Assembly: GCF_002860125.1 (NCBI RefSeq)
Contig: NZ_PGVA01000026.1
Location: 62,001-126,000 of the forward strand
From: Bacillus canaveralius
Lineage (GTDB): Bacteria > Bacillota > Bacilli > Bacillales > Cytobacillaceae
Reading direction: 5' to 3'
DNA length: 64,000 bases
Position numbers and translations under genes: made by a program. The notes beneath the pieces were generated by a model. It saw only the letters and a program-made list of their open reading frames with translations. It was not told the DNA's origin and searched no databases. Of this stretch, positions 18,059 to 26,719 are shown piece after piece. How positions within the stretch are numbered: position 1 is the first letter of the stretch; each line of letters starts with the position of its first letter.

Positions 18059-18925
18059 TTGAGAAAATGGATAGTGTTACTGTTATCGACTTTTTTATTG
18101 GCGGCTTGTTCAAGCAACGGCTCAGAGCAAACGACGGAGGACGTATTCAAGATTGGGGCAATTCCTGACCAGAGTGCCGCTGATTTGAATCGGAGCATGG
18201 AAGAAACGGCGAAATATTTACATGACGAAACAGGATTGAAAGTAGAATACGTCCCTTCGGTCGACTACGCCGCCCTCGTGACGGCATTTGAACGCGGAGA
18301 AATCCACCTTGCCTGGTTCGGCGGCCTTACTGGTGTCCAGGCCCGCAGCCTTGTTCCCGAATCTGAAGCAATTGCCCAACGCCCGATCGACGAGCAGTTT
18401 CACTCAGTGTTTATTGCCCAAAAAGGTTTGAATCTACAAAGCCTCGAAGACTTAAAGTCTTTAAGCTTTACATTTGGCAGTGAGAGTTCCACTTCAGGGC
18501 ACTTAATGCCGCGCTATTATTTAATGGAAGCGGGAATCGACCCGAACACCGATTTCGACGGAGAACCGAACTTTTCCGGTTCGCATGACAAAACATACAA
18601 ACTGGTCGAATCTGGGTCCTTCCAGGCTGGAGCTTTAAATGAAGCAGTGTGGACAAGTGCAGTTAAGGAAAACAAGGTTGATACGAGCAAAGTAGACGTT
18701 TTTTATACGACTCCCGCTTATTATGATTATAATTGGACGGTTAACGATGTAGACGATCAATTTGGTAAAGGTACGAAAGAAAAAATAACAAATGCTCTTC
18801 TTTCAATGGATGAAGAGCAGAAAGAGATTCTTGATCTGTTCTTTACCGATCGATTTATTAAAACAGAAAGCGCCAATTACAAGGCAATCGAAGAAGTTGC
18901 CAAAGAATTGGAGATCATCAAGTAG
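18059..18925 (+). CDS. PhnD-like ABC transporter substrate-binding lipoprotein, putative selenium-oxyanion binder
   Basis: The 288-residue protein begins at TTG 18059 behind GAGGTGAG. A signal peptide ends in a lipobox (LLAACSSNG), so it is a membrane-anchored lipoprotein. The body has PhnD-like blocks: KIGAIPDQSAADLNRSMEE, VEYVPSVDYAALVTAFERGEIHLAWFGG, FTFGSESSTSGHLMPRYYL, and a C-terminal motif before DQFGKGTKEKI. PhnD-like binders take phosphonate, phosphite or similar oxyanions. A subfamily found beside selenium genes is annotated as putative selenate binding. selD lies 6.5 kb away and no phosphonate lyase gene is present, so I favour a selenium oxyanion, by inference. Confidence 0.8.
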   Translation: MRKWIVLLLSTFLLAACSSNGSEQTTEDVFKIGAIPDQSAADLNRSMEETAKYLHDETGLKVEYVPSVDYAALVTAFERGEIHLAWFGGLTGVQARSLVPESEAIAQRPIDEQFHSVFIAQKGLNLQSLEDLKSLSFTFGSESSTSGHLMPRYYLMEAGIDPNTDFDGEPNFSGSHDKTYKLVESGSFQAGALNEAVWTSAVKENKVDTSKVDVFYTTPAYYDYNWTVNDVDDQFGKGTKEKITNALLSMDEEQKEILDLFFTDRFIKTESANYKAIEEVAKELEIIK

Positions 18926-18935
18926 GTGAAGAAAA

Positions 18936-19688
18936 ATGCAATCCGAGACAGTCATCAAGACGAATCAACTCTCCAAAAGCTATGATGGAAAAACGGTATT
19001 ATCTGCCCTATCACTCTCTGTTACGCGCGGAGAGCTGGTCGCCGTCATCGGACCGAGCGGTGCAGGAAAAACAACCTTGCTCAATTTATTAGCTCTGATT
19101 GAGGATCCTGACGGCGGAACCCTTTTAATTGACGGACAAGCTCCAAGTAAAATCAAAGGCCGCAAACAAAGAGCCAAAAAAATCGGCGTCATTCGCCAGC
19201 AGTTTGACCTTGTTAACGAACTGGCGGTCATTCATAACACGCTCGCGGGCAAATTGGCCGAATGGGGCTTCTTTAAATCGCTGTTTTCACTCGTTTTTCC
19301 TCGAGAAAAAAACCTGGCTAAACAGGCATTAACAAGAGTCGGGCTGCTTGATAAAATGTTTACCCGGACCTCAAAGCTTTCCGGCGGGGAGCAGCAGCGT
19401 GTGGCTATGGCGAGGCTGCTCCTGCAAAAACCGGAGATCATCTTGGCGGATGAACCGGTTGCGTCGCTAGACCCGGCTCGCGCCGAAGATGTCCTTTCCA
19501 TGCTGACAAGCCTTGTCCGGGAAGAACAGCAAACACTGGTGAGCAGTCTCCATTCAGTCGACTATGCCCGAAAATATTTCACCAGGATTATCGGAATCCG
19601 TAAAGGGCAGATTCTTTTTGATCGGCCGGCATCTGCAGTAACCGATGCTGAATTAAAGAGCCTTTATGAAATAAAGGAGCTGAGCTGA
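18936..19688 (+). CDS. PhnC-like ABC transporter ATP-binding protein
   Basis: The 250-residue ATPase has Walker A GPSGAGKTTLLN near residue 40, a Q-loop IRQQFDLVNEL, signature KLSGGEQQRVAMARLL, Walker B IILADEPVASLDP and an H-loop SSLHSVDYA. It fits PhnC, the ATPase of phosphonate-type importers. It follows the binding protein by 10 bases behind AGGTGAAG, and its stop overlaps the permease start by one base (TGATG). The three genes are one operon. Confidence 0.88.
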   Translation: MQSETVIKTNQLSKSYDGKTVLSALSLSVTRGELVAVIGPSGAGKTTLLNLLALIEDPDGGTLLIDGQAPSKIKGRKQRAKKIGVIRQQFDLVNELAVIHNTLAGKLAEWGFFKSLFSLVFPREKNLAKQALTRVGLLDKMFTRTSKLSGGEQQRVAMARLLLQKPEIILADEPVASLDPARAEDVLSMLTSLVREEQQTLVSSLHSVDYARKYFTRIIGIRKGQILFDRPASAVTDAELKSLYEIKELS

Positions 19689-21319
19689 TGCGAAAAATGA
19701 TTGACAGCTTGCAATTTCATAAAAAGCTGCTGCTTACGCTTCTGCTCAGCTTTATTTTTATTTTGAGCCTGACTGGAGTCAATTGGAATGAAGAGCTCGT
19801 TCATCATGGCGGGGCCGCAACATTGGCCCAGCTTTTTGAATCCCTGCTTCAGCCTGACCTATCACCTCAGATATTATTATTGGGGATTTCTTCAACCGGA
19901 ATAACGCTTGCATATGCAGTAGCGGGGATGACGCTTGCGATTCTTCTCGCTTTTTTGTTTGGAATTTTCGCGTCAGGAGTTCTATCGGACGGCAAAAAGC
20001 TGGCTTTCCTTTCAAATGGCTTTTTCAGAGGCATTCTTGGTTTTATGAGGGCGATTCATGAACTGATTTGGGCATGGTTATTTGTTGCGGCCTTTGGCTT
20101 GACCCCGTTCAGTGCGATTTTTGCCCTGGCGATTCCTTATGGCGGGATCCTTGGCAAAATCTTTGCTGATATGTTGAATGACGTGCCGCAAAAACCAATC
20201 GAAGCACTGAAAGCTGCAGGTGCCTCCAAGCTCCAATGCCTGCTTTATGGTTACTTCCCTGCCGTGCGCTCAAACATGATCAGCTATACGATGTACCGGT
20301 TCGAATGTGCGATCCGGTCATCAGCGATTATGAGCTTTGTCGGCCTTGGCGGATTAGGATACCAACTCCAATTATCTCTAGACGATCTAAACTATTCCGA
20401 AGTTTGGACGTTTATGTTTTTCCTAATCGCGATTGTTGTGCTAGTTGATCTTTGGAGCAACCAGATCAGGAACAGCTTCTTGGATGATAAAGCACGACCT
20501 TATCAAGGGAAGATTTCGCTGCTTTTTGCCGCTCTACTCATGATAGGCTCATGGTTATTTATCACAGTTGTCGAAAAGGCTAGTTTAATTGGGCTTTTCA
20601 CTGAAAAGAATCTAAACCATGCGGTACAGTTTGTAAGAGGATTGATGGGAATCGGTGAAGAACTTCCTGCCTTTGCAAGCTGGGAAAGCTGGAGCGATGC
20701 ATTGGCGTTAACCTTTGACACGTTCATGATGAGCATCATGGCGATTGGCTTTGCGACCATCGCCATGTTTTTGACCGTGATCCCGGCTGCAAGCAAAATC
20801 GCGAATGGATCACTCACGATGAATAAAGGCTGGTATGGAAGGGTATTCTTTGTGATTGTCCGCAGCATCTATATTTTTAGCAGAGCGGTACCGGAACTTG
20901 TTTGGGCAATGATCATTATTTTTATATTTAAACCCGGTATCCTTCCTGGAGCGATCGCGCTTGCTCTCCATAACTTTGGCATTCTTGGCAAATTATGTGC
21001 CGAGGTCATTGAGGACATTGACACTGGGCCAATCCGCAATCTCAGCTTAAGCGGAGCGAGCCGCAGCCAGCTTTTCATCTACGGAATCATACCAGCTGTG
21101 ATGCCGAAATTTCTTACCTTTATCCTCTATCGCTGGGAAGTGATTATGCGGACCACCATCATCGTCGGCTTTGTCGGTGCAGGCGGCCTTGGCCAGCAAT
21201 TTAAAATGAGCATGAGTTATTTCCATTACTCGGACATTACTTTGATCATTTTTTGTTACCTAATATTAGTTTTTATCGCAGATTCCGTTTCAGAGCTAAT
21301 GCGGAAAGCAGCAAAATAA
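19688..21319 (+). CDS. PhnE-like ABC permease, two fused permease domains
   Basis: The 543-residue membrane protein carries two successive PhnE-type permease halves. Each has its own EAA-like cytoplasmic loop: EALKAAGASKLQCLLYGYFP near residue 165 and LSLSGASRSQLFIYGIIPAV near residue 450, each followed by SFVGLGGLGYQL or GFVGAGGLGQQF. A single PhnE is about 260-280 residues, so this polypeptide can supply both permease subunits. Fused PhnE proteins are known in this family. The first gene product in the operon would deliver substrate to it. The operon ends in a tandem-repeat tract and a terminator. Confidence 0.88.
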   Translation: MRKMIDSLQFHKKLLLTLLLSFIFILSLTGVNWNEELVHHGGAATLAQLFESLLQPDLSPQILLLGISSTGITLAYAVAGMTLAILLAFLFGIFASGVLSDGKKLAFLSNGFFRGILGFMRAIHELIWAWLFVAAFGLTPFSAIFALAIPYGGILGKIFADMLNDVPQKPIEALKAAGASKLQCLLYGYFPAVRSNMISYTMYRFECAIRSSAIMSFVGLGGLGYQLQLSLDDLNYSEVWTFMFFLIAIVVLVDLWSNQIRNSFLDDKARPYQGKISLLFAALLMIGSWLFITVVEKASLIGLFTEKNLNHAVQFVRGLMGIGEELPAFASWESWSDALALTFDTFMMSIMAIGFATIAMFLTVIPAASKIANGSLTMNKGWYGRVFFVIVRSIYIFSRAVPELVWAMIIIFIFKPGILPGAIALALHNFGILGKLCAEVIEDIDTGPIRNLSLSGASRSQLFIYGIIPAVMPKFLTFILYRWEVIMRTTIIVGFVGAGGLGQQFKMSMSYFHYSDITLIIFCYLILVFIADSVSELMRKAAK

Positions 21320-21385
21320 GCTAATGTAGCATTTGAAGATGGATGTTGGTCACGTATCTGTGTAAACTTTGCTTCGAACGGCCAT

Positions 21386-21538
21386 CTTATCCGCGAAAAA
21401 TTTCATATATCCGCGATTTTTCCAATATATCCGCGAAAATGGTTGATATATCCGCGAAAATCTTGATATATCCGCAAAAATGATATATCCGCGAAAATCT
21501 TGATATATCCGCGGAAAATTTCATATATCCGCGAAAAG
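21386..21538. repeat. Tandem ATATCCGCGAAAA repeats, eight copies
   Basis: Eight copies of a unit based on GATATATCCGCGAAAATCTT occur in direct orientation with a period of roughly 15-23 bases. The core TATCCGCG is kept in seven; one reads TATCCGCA. Spacers are short and vary. It is not a CRISPR: spacers are only 4-10 bases and alike. A minus-strand frame crosses it but looks like a by-product of the repeat. It lies between the transporter stop and its terminator. Function unknown. Confidence 0.9.
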
Positions 21539-21576
21539 CAAAATCCCGGACCGCGCTCCGGGATTTTGCTTTTTTA
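21538..21576. terminator. Bidirectional terminator, transporter operon / hmgA
   Basis: A 13-bp stem (GCAAAATCCCGGA with TCCGGGATTTTGC) and six-base loop has TTTTTT on the plus side and TTTTC on the minus side. It can end both the plus-strand transporter operon and the minus-strand tyrosine operon. Confidence 0.88.
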
Positions 21577-21625
21577 ATATGCTTCGATACATACACATAC
21601 CTATTCTAAAGATTGCTATCGATGT

Positions 21626-22789
21626 TTATTCCTGAATCCACGAAAACATATAATTTTCATCTTCAATCGCGGTCGCCTTTTTTACAACCTTCAATGGCTT
21701 AAACGTATCAATCATCACGGCGAGTTCAAGCGTCTCCTTTTTGCCGATGCTTGCTTCCGTTTTTCCTGGATGGGGTCCGTGCGGTATTCCGCTTGGATGT
21801 AGGGTAATCGATCCTTCCTTGATCCCTTTTCTGCTCATGAAATTGCCGGCGACGTAATAAAGAAGCTCATCGCTATTTACATTGCTGTGATAATAAGGAG
21901 CCGGTATCGCTTCAGGATGGTAATCGTAAAGCCGCGGGACAAATGAGCAGACGACAAAATTATCACCTTCAAATGTTTGGTGAACGGGCGGCGGCTGATG
22001 GATCCGGCCGGTTATCGGCTCAAAATCGCTGATGTTAAAAGCCCACGGGTATAAGTATCCGTCCCAGCCGACTACATCAAGCGGATGATGGTAGAGCAGA
22101 TGGGCATGAAGATAGCCGCGCGATTTTGTCATAACTTGATACTCGCCACGGTCATCATGCGTTTCGAGCACTTCCGGACCGCGGATATCCCGCTCGCAAA
22201 ACGGACTGTGTTCAAGCAGTTGTCCATATTCATTGCGGTACCGTCGCGGCGTCGTAATTTCGCTGAATGACTCGACCAATAAAATTTTTGTTTCCTGGCC
22301 TGCGTCCGGAACCAGCCGGTATATCGTTCCAATCGGAATCACGACATAATCCCCCGGGCGATAAGTAATCGTTCCAAACATCGTCTCCAATTTACCGGAA
22401 CCATAATGAATATAAAGCATTTCATCGCCATCACCATTTCGATAAAAGCTTTCCATCGGCTTTGAGACGTTGATGGCGCCAATCAACAAATCGTCGTTTC
22501 CCAATAAATAGTGTCGACCCGTTAATGCGTCACTGCTTTCTTCCAATTTATCTGTATAAAAATGACGATGGCTTAAAGGATGATCCTCTTCGTATTCAGG
22601 CAAATACTTGCCGGCCAGCTCTGACTTTGCCACTTCGGTTGGCATGTAGTGGTGATACAGAGTCGATTGGGTTCCGGAAAACCCTTTTGTGCCCATCACC
22701 TGCTCCCTGAAGAGCGAGCCATCTTCTTTTTTAAAAATGGTGTGCCGCTTTGCCGGAATTGTACCCATTTTACGGTAATACATTGTCAT
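21626..22789 (-). CDS. hmgA: Homogentisate 1,2-dioxygenase
   Basis: This cupin dioxygenase of about 387 residues opens with MGTIPAKRHTIF and has MLYIHYGSGKLETMFG in the first cupin, then WAFNISDFEPITGRIHQPPPVHQ and the iron-site region APYYHSNVNSDELLYY (His, Glu) and HPSGIPHGPHPG (His). It opens the homogentisate ring to maleylacetoacetate. It is last in the tyrosine operon and overlaps the end of the preceding hydrolase gene by 20 bases. Start 22789 or 22783 is possible; both use the same GGGGGAG. Confidence 0.9.
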   Translation of the reverse strand: MTMYYRKMGTIPAKRHTIFKKEDGSLFREQVMGTKGFSGTQSTLYHHYMPTEVAKSELAGKYLPEYEEDHPLSHRHFYTDKLEESSDALTGRHYLLGNDDLLIGAINVSKPMESFYRNGDGDEMLYIHYGSGKLETMFGTITYRPGDYVVIPIGTIYRLVPDAGQETKILLVESFSEITTPRRYRNEYGQLLEHSPFCERDIRGPEVLETHDDRGEYQVMTKSRGYLHAHLLYHHPLDVVGWDGYLYPWAFNISDFEPITGRIHQPPPVHQTFEGDNFVVCSFVPRLYDYHPEAIPAPYYHSNVNSDELLYYVAGNFMSRKGIKEGSITLHPSGIPHGPHPGKTEASIGKKETLELAVMIDTFKPLKVVKKATAIEDENYMFSWIQE

Positions 22790-23720
22790 CCATCTCCCCC
22801 TGATCCGCAATTATATTTCTTAATACGCCGAGCCCCGTTATTTCGAGGGCTACCTCATCTCCGGGCTCAAGCCAGCGGTGGACCTCTTGGCCGAGCTCAA
22901 GCAGGCAGCCGCTTCCAACCGTCCCGGAACCAATCACCTCTCCTGCATACAGTGCCACACTGTCAGATGCCCTATGAATCAGTTCGGGAAAAGAAAAATA
23001 AAGTTCCTTCATATTCCCTTTTGACAATTCCCTGCCGTTGACGGTCGCTTTCATCTTGAGGTTATAGTTTTTTGCCAGTCTATATGGTTCCAATTCATCC
23101 CTGGTCACGATATAAGGCCCAAGTGAGGTCGCGAAATCCTTTCCTTTCGCAGGTCCAAGTCCAACTTTCATTTCCTGGCGCTGCAGATCCCGGGCGCTCC
23201 AATCGTTCATGATGCAGTAGCCAAAAATATGTTCCTCTGCTTCCTCAGGCTTAATATTTTTTCCGCCTGTCCCAATCACACAGGCGATTTCAAGCTCATA
23301 ATCGAGCCATTGGCATTTCGCAGGCTTATGGACCGGCTCATCCGGGCCGATAACGGCAAGATGGTTGGAAAAGTAAAACACGGGAATCTCGTACCACTCA
23401 GGAATCATCTCAAGACCGCGGTTGTGCCTTGCATTTTTTACATGGTCTTCAAAAGCATAGAAATCGCGAACGCTGCGTGGATTCGGCAGAGGCGCTTTTA
23501 GTGCAACTTCGCCGAGTGGGTATGTTCCCCAATCGGTTTTTGTGAAGCTTGGAAGGGAACGTACATGGTCCATGAAAAGGGAATGGTCCTGAATGAAATC
23601 CAGCATATTATTTGGAAGCACACCATTGGAAACCTCATGCATATCGACAACCAGATCTTCTCCCTGCAGCCACCCTGCCCCGACTGCACCATCTTTCTTT
23701 TTAAAGGTCACAAATTTCAT
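22770..23720 (-). CDS. Fumarylacetoacetate hydrolase family protein
   Basis: The 316-residue protein has the FAH fold. A metal-binding DYELEIACVIG (Glu-x-Glu) is near residue 135, the partner Asp is in NDWSARDLQRQEM, and FATSLGPYIVT and GSGTVGSGCLLEL follow. In this setting it most likely cleaves fumarylacetoacetate, or maleylacetoacetate directly, to acetoacetate and a C4 dicarboxylate. FAH-family enzymes also include decarboxylases and hydratase-like members. The operon (hpd to hmgA) decides the assignment. No maleylacetoacetate isomerase is seen nearby. Confidence 0.85.
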   Translation of the reverse strand: MKFVTFKKKDGAVGAGWLQGEDLVVDMHEVSNGVLPNNMLDFIQDHSLFMDHVRSLPSFTKTDWGTYPLGEVALKAPLPNPRSVRDFYAFEDHVKNARHNRGLEMIPEWYEIPVFYFSNHLAVIGPDEPVHKPAKCQWLDYELEIACVIGTGGKNIKPEEAEEHIFGYCIMNDWSARDLQRQEMKVGLGPAKGKDFATSLGPYIVTRDELEPYRLAKNYNLKMKATVNGRELSKGNMKELYFSFPELIHRASDSVALYAGEVIGSGTVGSGCLLELGQEVHRWLEPGDEVALEITGLGVLRNIIADQGEMDDNVLP

Positions 23721-23729
23721 TCATGTCAC

Positions 23730-24344
23730 CTACTCCCTTTTCCGGATCAGTTCAAACGTCTCTGCAAGTGGCTTCGTATAAATATTGCCGGCCATTCGAC
23801 CGATTGGGTTTAGCTTATCTGTGCGAATCCGCCCTTTTTCATAAAGTTCGTCAGCTACGCCGACGTGGATCACTTCTCCAATGACAAGGCTGCCGGCTCC
23901 TGGCAGCTCTCCAAAATGAAGCAATTGATGGAGCCGGCATTCCATATGAACTTTACTTTCTTTGACGCGGGGCGGCCTGACTGAAAAGCTCGCTTCCTTT
24001 GTCAGTTTGGCTGCAATGAATTCGTCGACTTCGGAAGAGAATTCTGTCGCGCAATCATTCATTTGCACGGCCATTTCTTCACTGACAATATTGATCACGA
24101 ACTGCTTCGTTTCTTCAATATTTACGAGTGTATCCTTTTTCTCTCCATCCGTGCCACGCCTCATCGGCGAAAAGCATATCAGCATCGGCTCGGCACTGAT
24201 TGCGGTGAAAAAACTGAACGGCGCCAAATTGGCGATTCCTTCTTCACTTACCGTTGAGACAAAAGCAATTGGCCGCGGCAAGATTGAACCGATCAGCAGC
24301 TTATACGCTTCCTTCCAGTCGAGATTTCCGGGCATTAACTCCAT
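23730..24344 (-). CDS. Flavin reductase-like FMN-binding split-barrel protein
   Basis: The 204-residue protein has the flavin-reductase-like fold: LIGSILPRPIAFVSTVSEEG near residue 15, then ANLAPFSFFTAISAEPMLICFSP, and VNIVSEEMA in the middle. Relatives bind FMN and reduce flavin or act on small carbonyl compounds. It sits between the aminotransferase (one base away) and the FAH gene (9 bases away) in the tyrosine operon. Its task there is not known; supplying reduced flavin to a monooxygenase would be a guess. Confidence 0.8.
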   Translation of the reverse strand: MELMPGNLDWKEAYKLLIGSILPRPIAFVSTVSEEGIANLAPFSFFTAISAEPMLICFSPMRRGTDGEKKDTLVNIEETKQFVINIVSEEMAVQMNDCATEFSSEVDEFIAAKLTKEASFSVRPPRVKESKVHMECRLHQLLHFGELPGAGSLVIGEVIHVGVADELYEKGRIRTDKLNPIGRMAGNIYTKPLAETFELIRKRE

Positions 24345-24345
24345 G

Positions 24346-25440
24346 TCAGCCCGCCCCCAGTCCTGATATGATACTCAAAACATGTTGATTATCTTCCCGG
24401 GTTCCAATCGTCATTCTGAAAGCCTCAACGTTCCCCCCAACGTGAACAGGCCGGACGCTGATGCCATTTTCCAGTAGCGTCATGGCGACATTTGCGCCGC
24501 GTACGCTTCTATAAAAAAACAAGAAATTTGTCTCTGACGGGTAGGTTAAAAATCCTGACTTTTCAAGCTCAGTGCGAACAAAGTCGCGCTCGATCCGATT
24601 TTTTTCTTTGCTGTCGCTGATAAAAGCTTGATCTTCCAAAGCAGCACAAGCAGCTATCTGGGCAAGCCCATTCACATTAAAAACATCCTTGACCTTTTTC
24701 AGCTGAGCTGCGGTCCCGGAATCCATCAAGCCGTAGCCGACCCTGAGTGCAGCAAGCCCGTAAATTTTTGAAAATGTCCTTAAAATAACTAAATTCGGAA
24801 AAACATCGAGAAGCGGAACAGTCTCTAAAAATTCCTGTTCTGAAACATATTCATAATACGCTTCATCCAAGACAATCAGTATATGTGCCGGGATGTTTTC
24901 GATAAAATCAAGCAATTCATCTTTTTTTACAATCGTGCCGGTTGGGTTGTTTGGATTGCATATGAATACCATCTTGGTACGTTCCGTGCAAGCCTTTATC
25001 ATCGCTTGTAAATCATGGACACCATCCAACAGGGGAACTTGAACGGGTCTGCCCCCTTCGATCGCTACATTTGTAAAATACCTCGGGAACGTCAGATCAG
25101 CCATGACGGCTTCATCACCATTATTTATGTAAGCTCTTGTTAACAGGCGAATCATCTCTTCAGATCCATTTCCAACCACGATATTGTTTGTGGAAATGCT
25201 GTAGAGGCTTGCAAGTTTGCCAGTCAGTGTAGCCACCATGCCGTCTGGATAATAATTGAGCGTCTGCAAGCCAGTCGTTATCGCGGCAGGCACAGCGGCT
25301 GAGCAGCCGTATACGTTTTCATTATCCGCCATTTTTCTTAATCTGCTTAGCCGATACTGTTCAATCACTTCTTTTTCCGATTTACCAAGCATATAAGGGG
25401 CAATGCTTTCAATTTGCGGGCGGATTTTTACTTTGTTCAT
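24346..25440 (-). CDS. HisC-like PLP aminotransferase, probably tyrosine/aromatic
   Basis: The 364-residue protein resembles histidinol-phosphate aminotransferase: NENVYGCSAAVPAAI, IVVGNGSEEMIRLL, VFICNPNNPTGTIV, VLDEAYYEY, and the PLP-lysine motif RTFSKIYGLAALRVGYG near residue 225. HisC-like enzymes often accept aromatic amino acids. Its place just downstream of hpd, which uses 4-hydroxyphenylpyruvate, makes tyrosine transamination the likely role, and no his genes are close. A terminator-like hairpin separates it from hpd. Confidence 0.85.
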   Translation of the reverse strand: MNKVKIRPQIESIAPYMLGKSEKEVIEQYRLSRLRKMADNENVYGCSAAVPAAITTGLQTLNYYPDGMVATLTGKLASLYSISTNNIVVGNGSEEMIRLLTRAYINNGDEAVMADLTFPRYFTNVAIEGGRPVQVPLLDGVHDLQAMIKACTERTKMVFICNPNNPTGTIVKKDELLDFIENIPAHILIVLDEAYYEYVSEQEFLETVPLLDVFPNLVILRTFSKIYGLAALRVGYGLMDSGTAAQLKKVKDVFNVNGLAQIAACAALEDQAFISDSKEKNRIERDFVRTELEKSGFLTYPSETNFLFFYRSVRGANVAMTLLENGISVRPVHVGGNVEAFRMTIGTREDNQHVLSIISGLGAG

Positions 25441-25453
25441 AAGTGCACCTCTT

Positions 25454-25479
25454 TAAAAAAAGGGGGATTTCTTTCCCCC
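25454..25479 (-). terminator. Terminator between hpd and the aminotransferase gene
   Basis: The minus strand reads GGGGGAAAGAAATCCCCC then TTTTTTT, a 5-bp GC stem with an ideal T-run, only 11 bases after the hpd stop and right before the next ribosome site. Some transcripts should stop here and leave hpd in excess. Confidence 0.8.
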
Positions 25480-25489
25480 GCTATTATTT

Positions 25490-26605
25490 TTATAAATTTC
25501 CGCGTTTTGCCTGCTCGCGTTCAATCGATTCAAACAATGCCTTAAAGTTGCCTTCGCCAAAACCGCGGGCTCCTTTTCGCTGGATAATTTCGATAAATAA
25601 TGTCGGTCTGTCGACGATCGGTTTTGTAAAGATCTGCAGCAAGTAGCCTTCATCATCGCGATCGACGAGAATGTTAAACTCTCTGAGCTTATCAATCTCC
25701 TCATCTATTTTTCCGACTCGTTCTGTCAACATCTCATAATAGGAGTCTGGGGTTGACAGGAATTCCACACCATTGTTGCGGAGAACGCGGACGGTCTCGA
25801 CGATGTCCTCTGTTAAAATCGCCAGGTGCTGGACGCCCGGCCCATTATAAAACTCGAGGTACTCTTGAATTTGCGATTTTCTTTTTCCTTCTGCCGGCTC
25901 ATTAATCGGAAACTTAATGCGGCCGCCGTTGTGCATCACTTTTGACATAAGTGCCGAGTATTCCGTACTGATGTCCTTATCGGTAAAATGCGTCATTTCC
26001 TTAAAGCCCATCACATTGGCATAATAGCTAACCCACTCTTCCATTCGCTCGACATTTCCGACAACATGGTCAATCCCGATGAAACCCGCATCCTCAAACG
26101 GAGTTTTCGTTTCATATCGCTCATAGCCGGGCATAAACACACCGTGATAGTCATTACGTTCAACAAGCGTGTGAATTGTATCGCCATATGTACCGATCAC
26201 GGCTTTTTTAACAATCCCGTCTTCATCTTTAAGTTCATATGGAGGAGTGATTTCGATCGCCCCGCGTGAGACCGCCTCGCTGTAGGCCTTTTCAACATTA
26301 TCGACCGTAAGCGCAATATCCTTTACACCATCGCCATGCTTTTTTACAAAGGAGGCAATCCGGCTGTTTTCTGTCAATGCACCTGTGATAACAAGCCTGA
26401 TTTTTCGCTGCTGAAGCACATATGATACCGTTTCGCGGTTTCCAGTCTCAAGTCCTGAATAAGCAACAGGCTTAAAGCCGAATGCTGTACAGAAGTAATG
26501 GCTGGCCTGCTTGGCATTGCCTGAATAGATCTCAAGATAGTCAACCTCTTTTACCGGGAAAAAGTCTTCGATCACTGCTTGCGATTTCAATGTATTTTCT
26601 TGCAT
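25490..26605 (-). CDS. hpd: 4-Hydroxyphenylpyruvate dioxygenase
   Basis: The 371-residue protein has two vicinal-oxygen-chelate domains. Iron ligands are visible: His in FIGIDHVVGNV near residue 175, His in GVQHLAILTEDIV near residue 255, and Glu in LFIEIIQRKGARGFGEGNF near residue 345. It turns 4-hydroxyphenylpyruvate into homogentisate. AGGAGG precedes the ATG. It is first in the tyrosine operon, with a promoter and overlapping inverted repeat upstream and a terminator just downstream. Confidence 0.95.
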   Translation of the reverse strand: MQENTLKSQAVIEDFFPVKEVDYLEIYSGNAKQASHYFCTAFGFKPVAYSGLETGNRETVSYVLQQRKIRLVITGALTENSRIASFVKKHGDGVKDIALTVDNVEKAYSEAVSRGAIEITPPYELKDEDGIVKKAVIGTYGDTIHTLVERNDYHGVFMPGYERYETKTPFEDAGFIGIDHVVGNVERMEEWVSYYANVMGFKEMTHFTDKDISTEYSALMSKVMHNGGRIKFPINEPAEGKRKSQIQEYLEFYNGPGVQHLAILTEDIVETVRVLRNNGVEFLSTPDSYYEMLTERVGKIDEEIDKLREFNILVDRDDEGYLLQIFTKPIVDRPTLFIEIIQRKGARGFGEGNFKALFESIEREQAKRGNL

Positions 26606-26627
26606 ATCAAAACCTCCTGTTAAAAGT

Positions 26628-26675
26628 TATTAATATTCAGAATTAATAGTAAAGTATTCTCTATCTTTTTTTCAA
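26628..26675 (-). promoter_or_regulatory. Candidate hpd promoter with overlapping inverted repeat
   Basis: On the minus strand, TTGAAA (26675-26670) and TACTAT (26651-26646) are 18 bases apart, a fair sigma-A promoter. The palindrome TATTAAT-N7-ATTAATA (26628-26648) overlaps the -10 element and the start point, where a repressor could bind. The regulator is unknown. Confidence 0.5.
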
Positions 26676-26719
26676 GAGCGTCATGTAAAGCTATAATGCT
26701 TCTATGCAGTAAAGATCAA

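Noticed and set aside
21386..21538. CRISPR array.
   Set aside because: Repeats are ~12 bases with 4-10 base spacers that are similar to one another, and no cas gene is present.
21387..21596. 69-codon minus-strand frame over the tandem repeats.
   Set aside because: The repetitive peptide simply mirrors the DNA repeat, and the frame spans a terminator.
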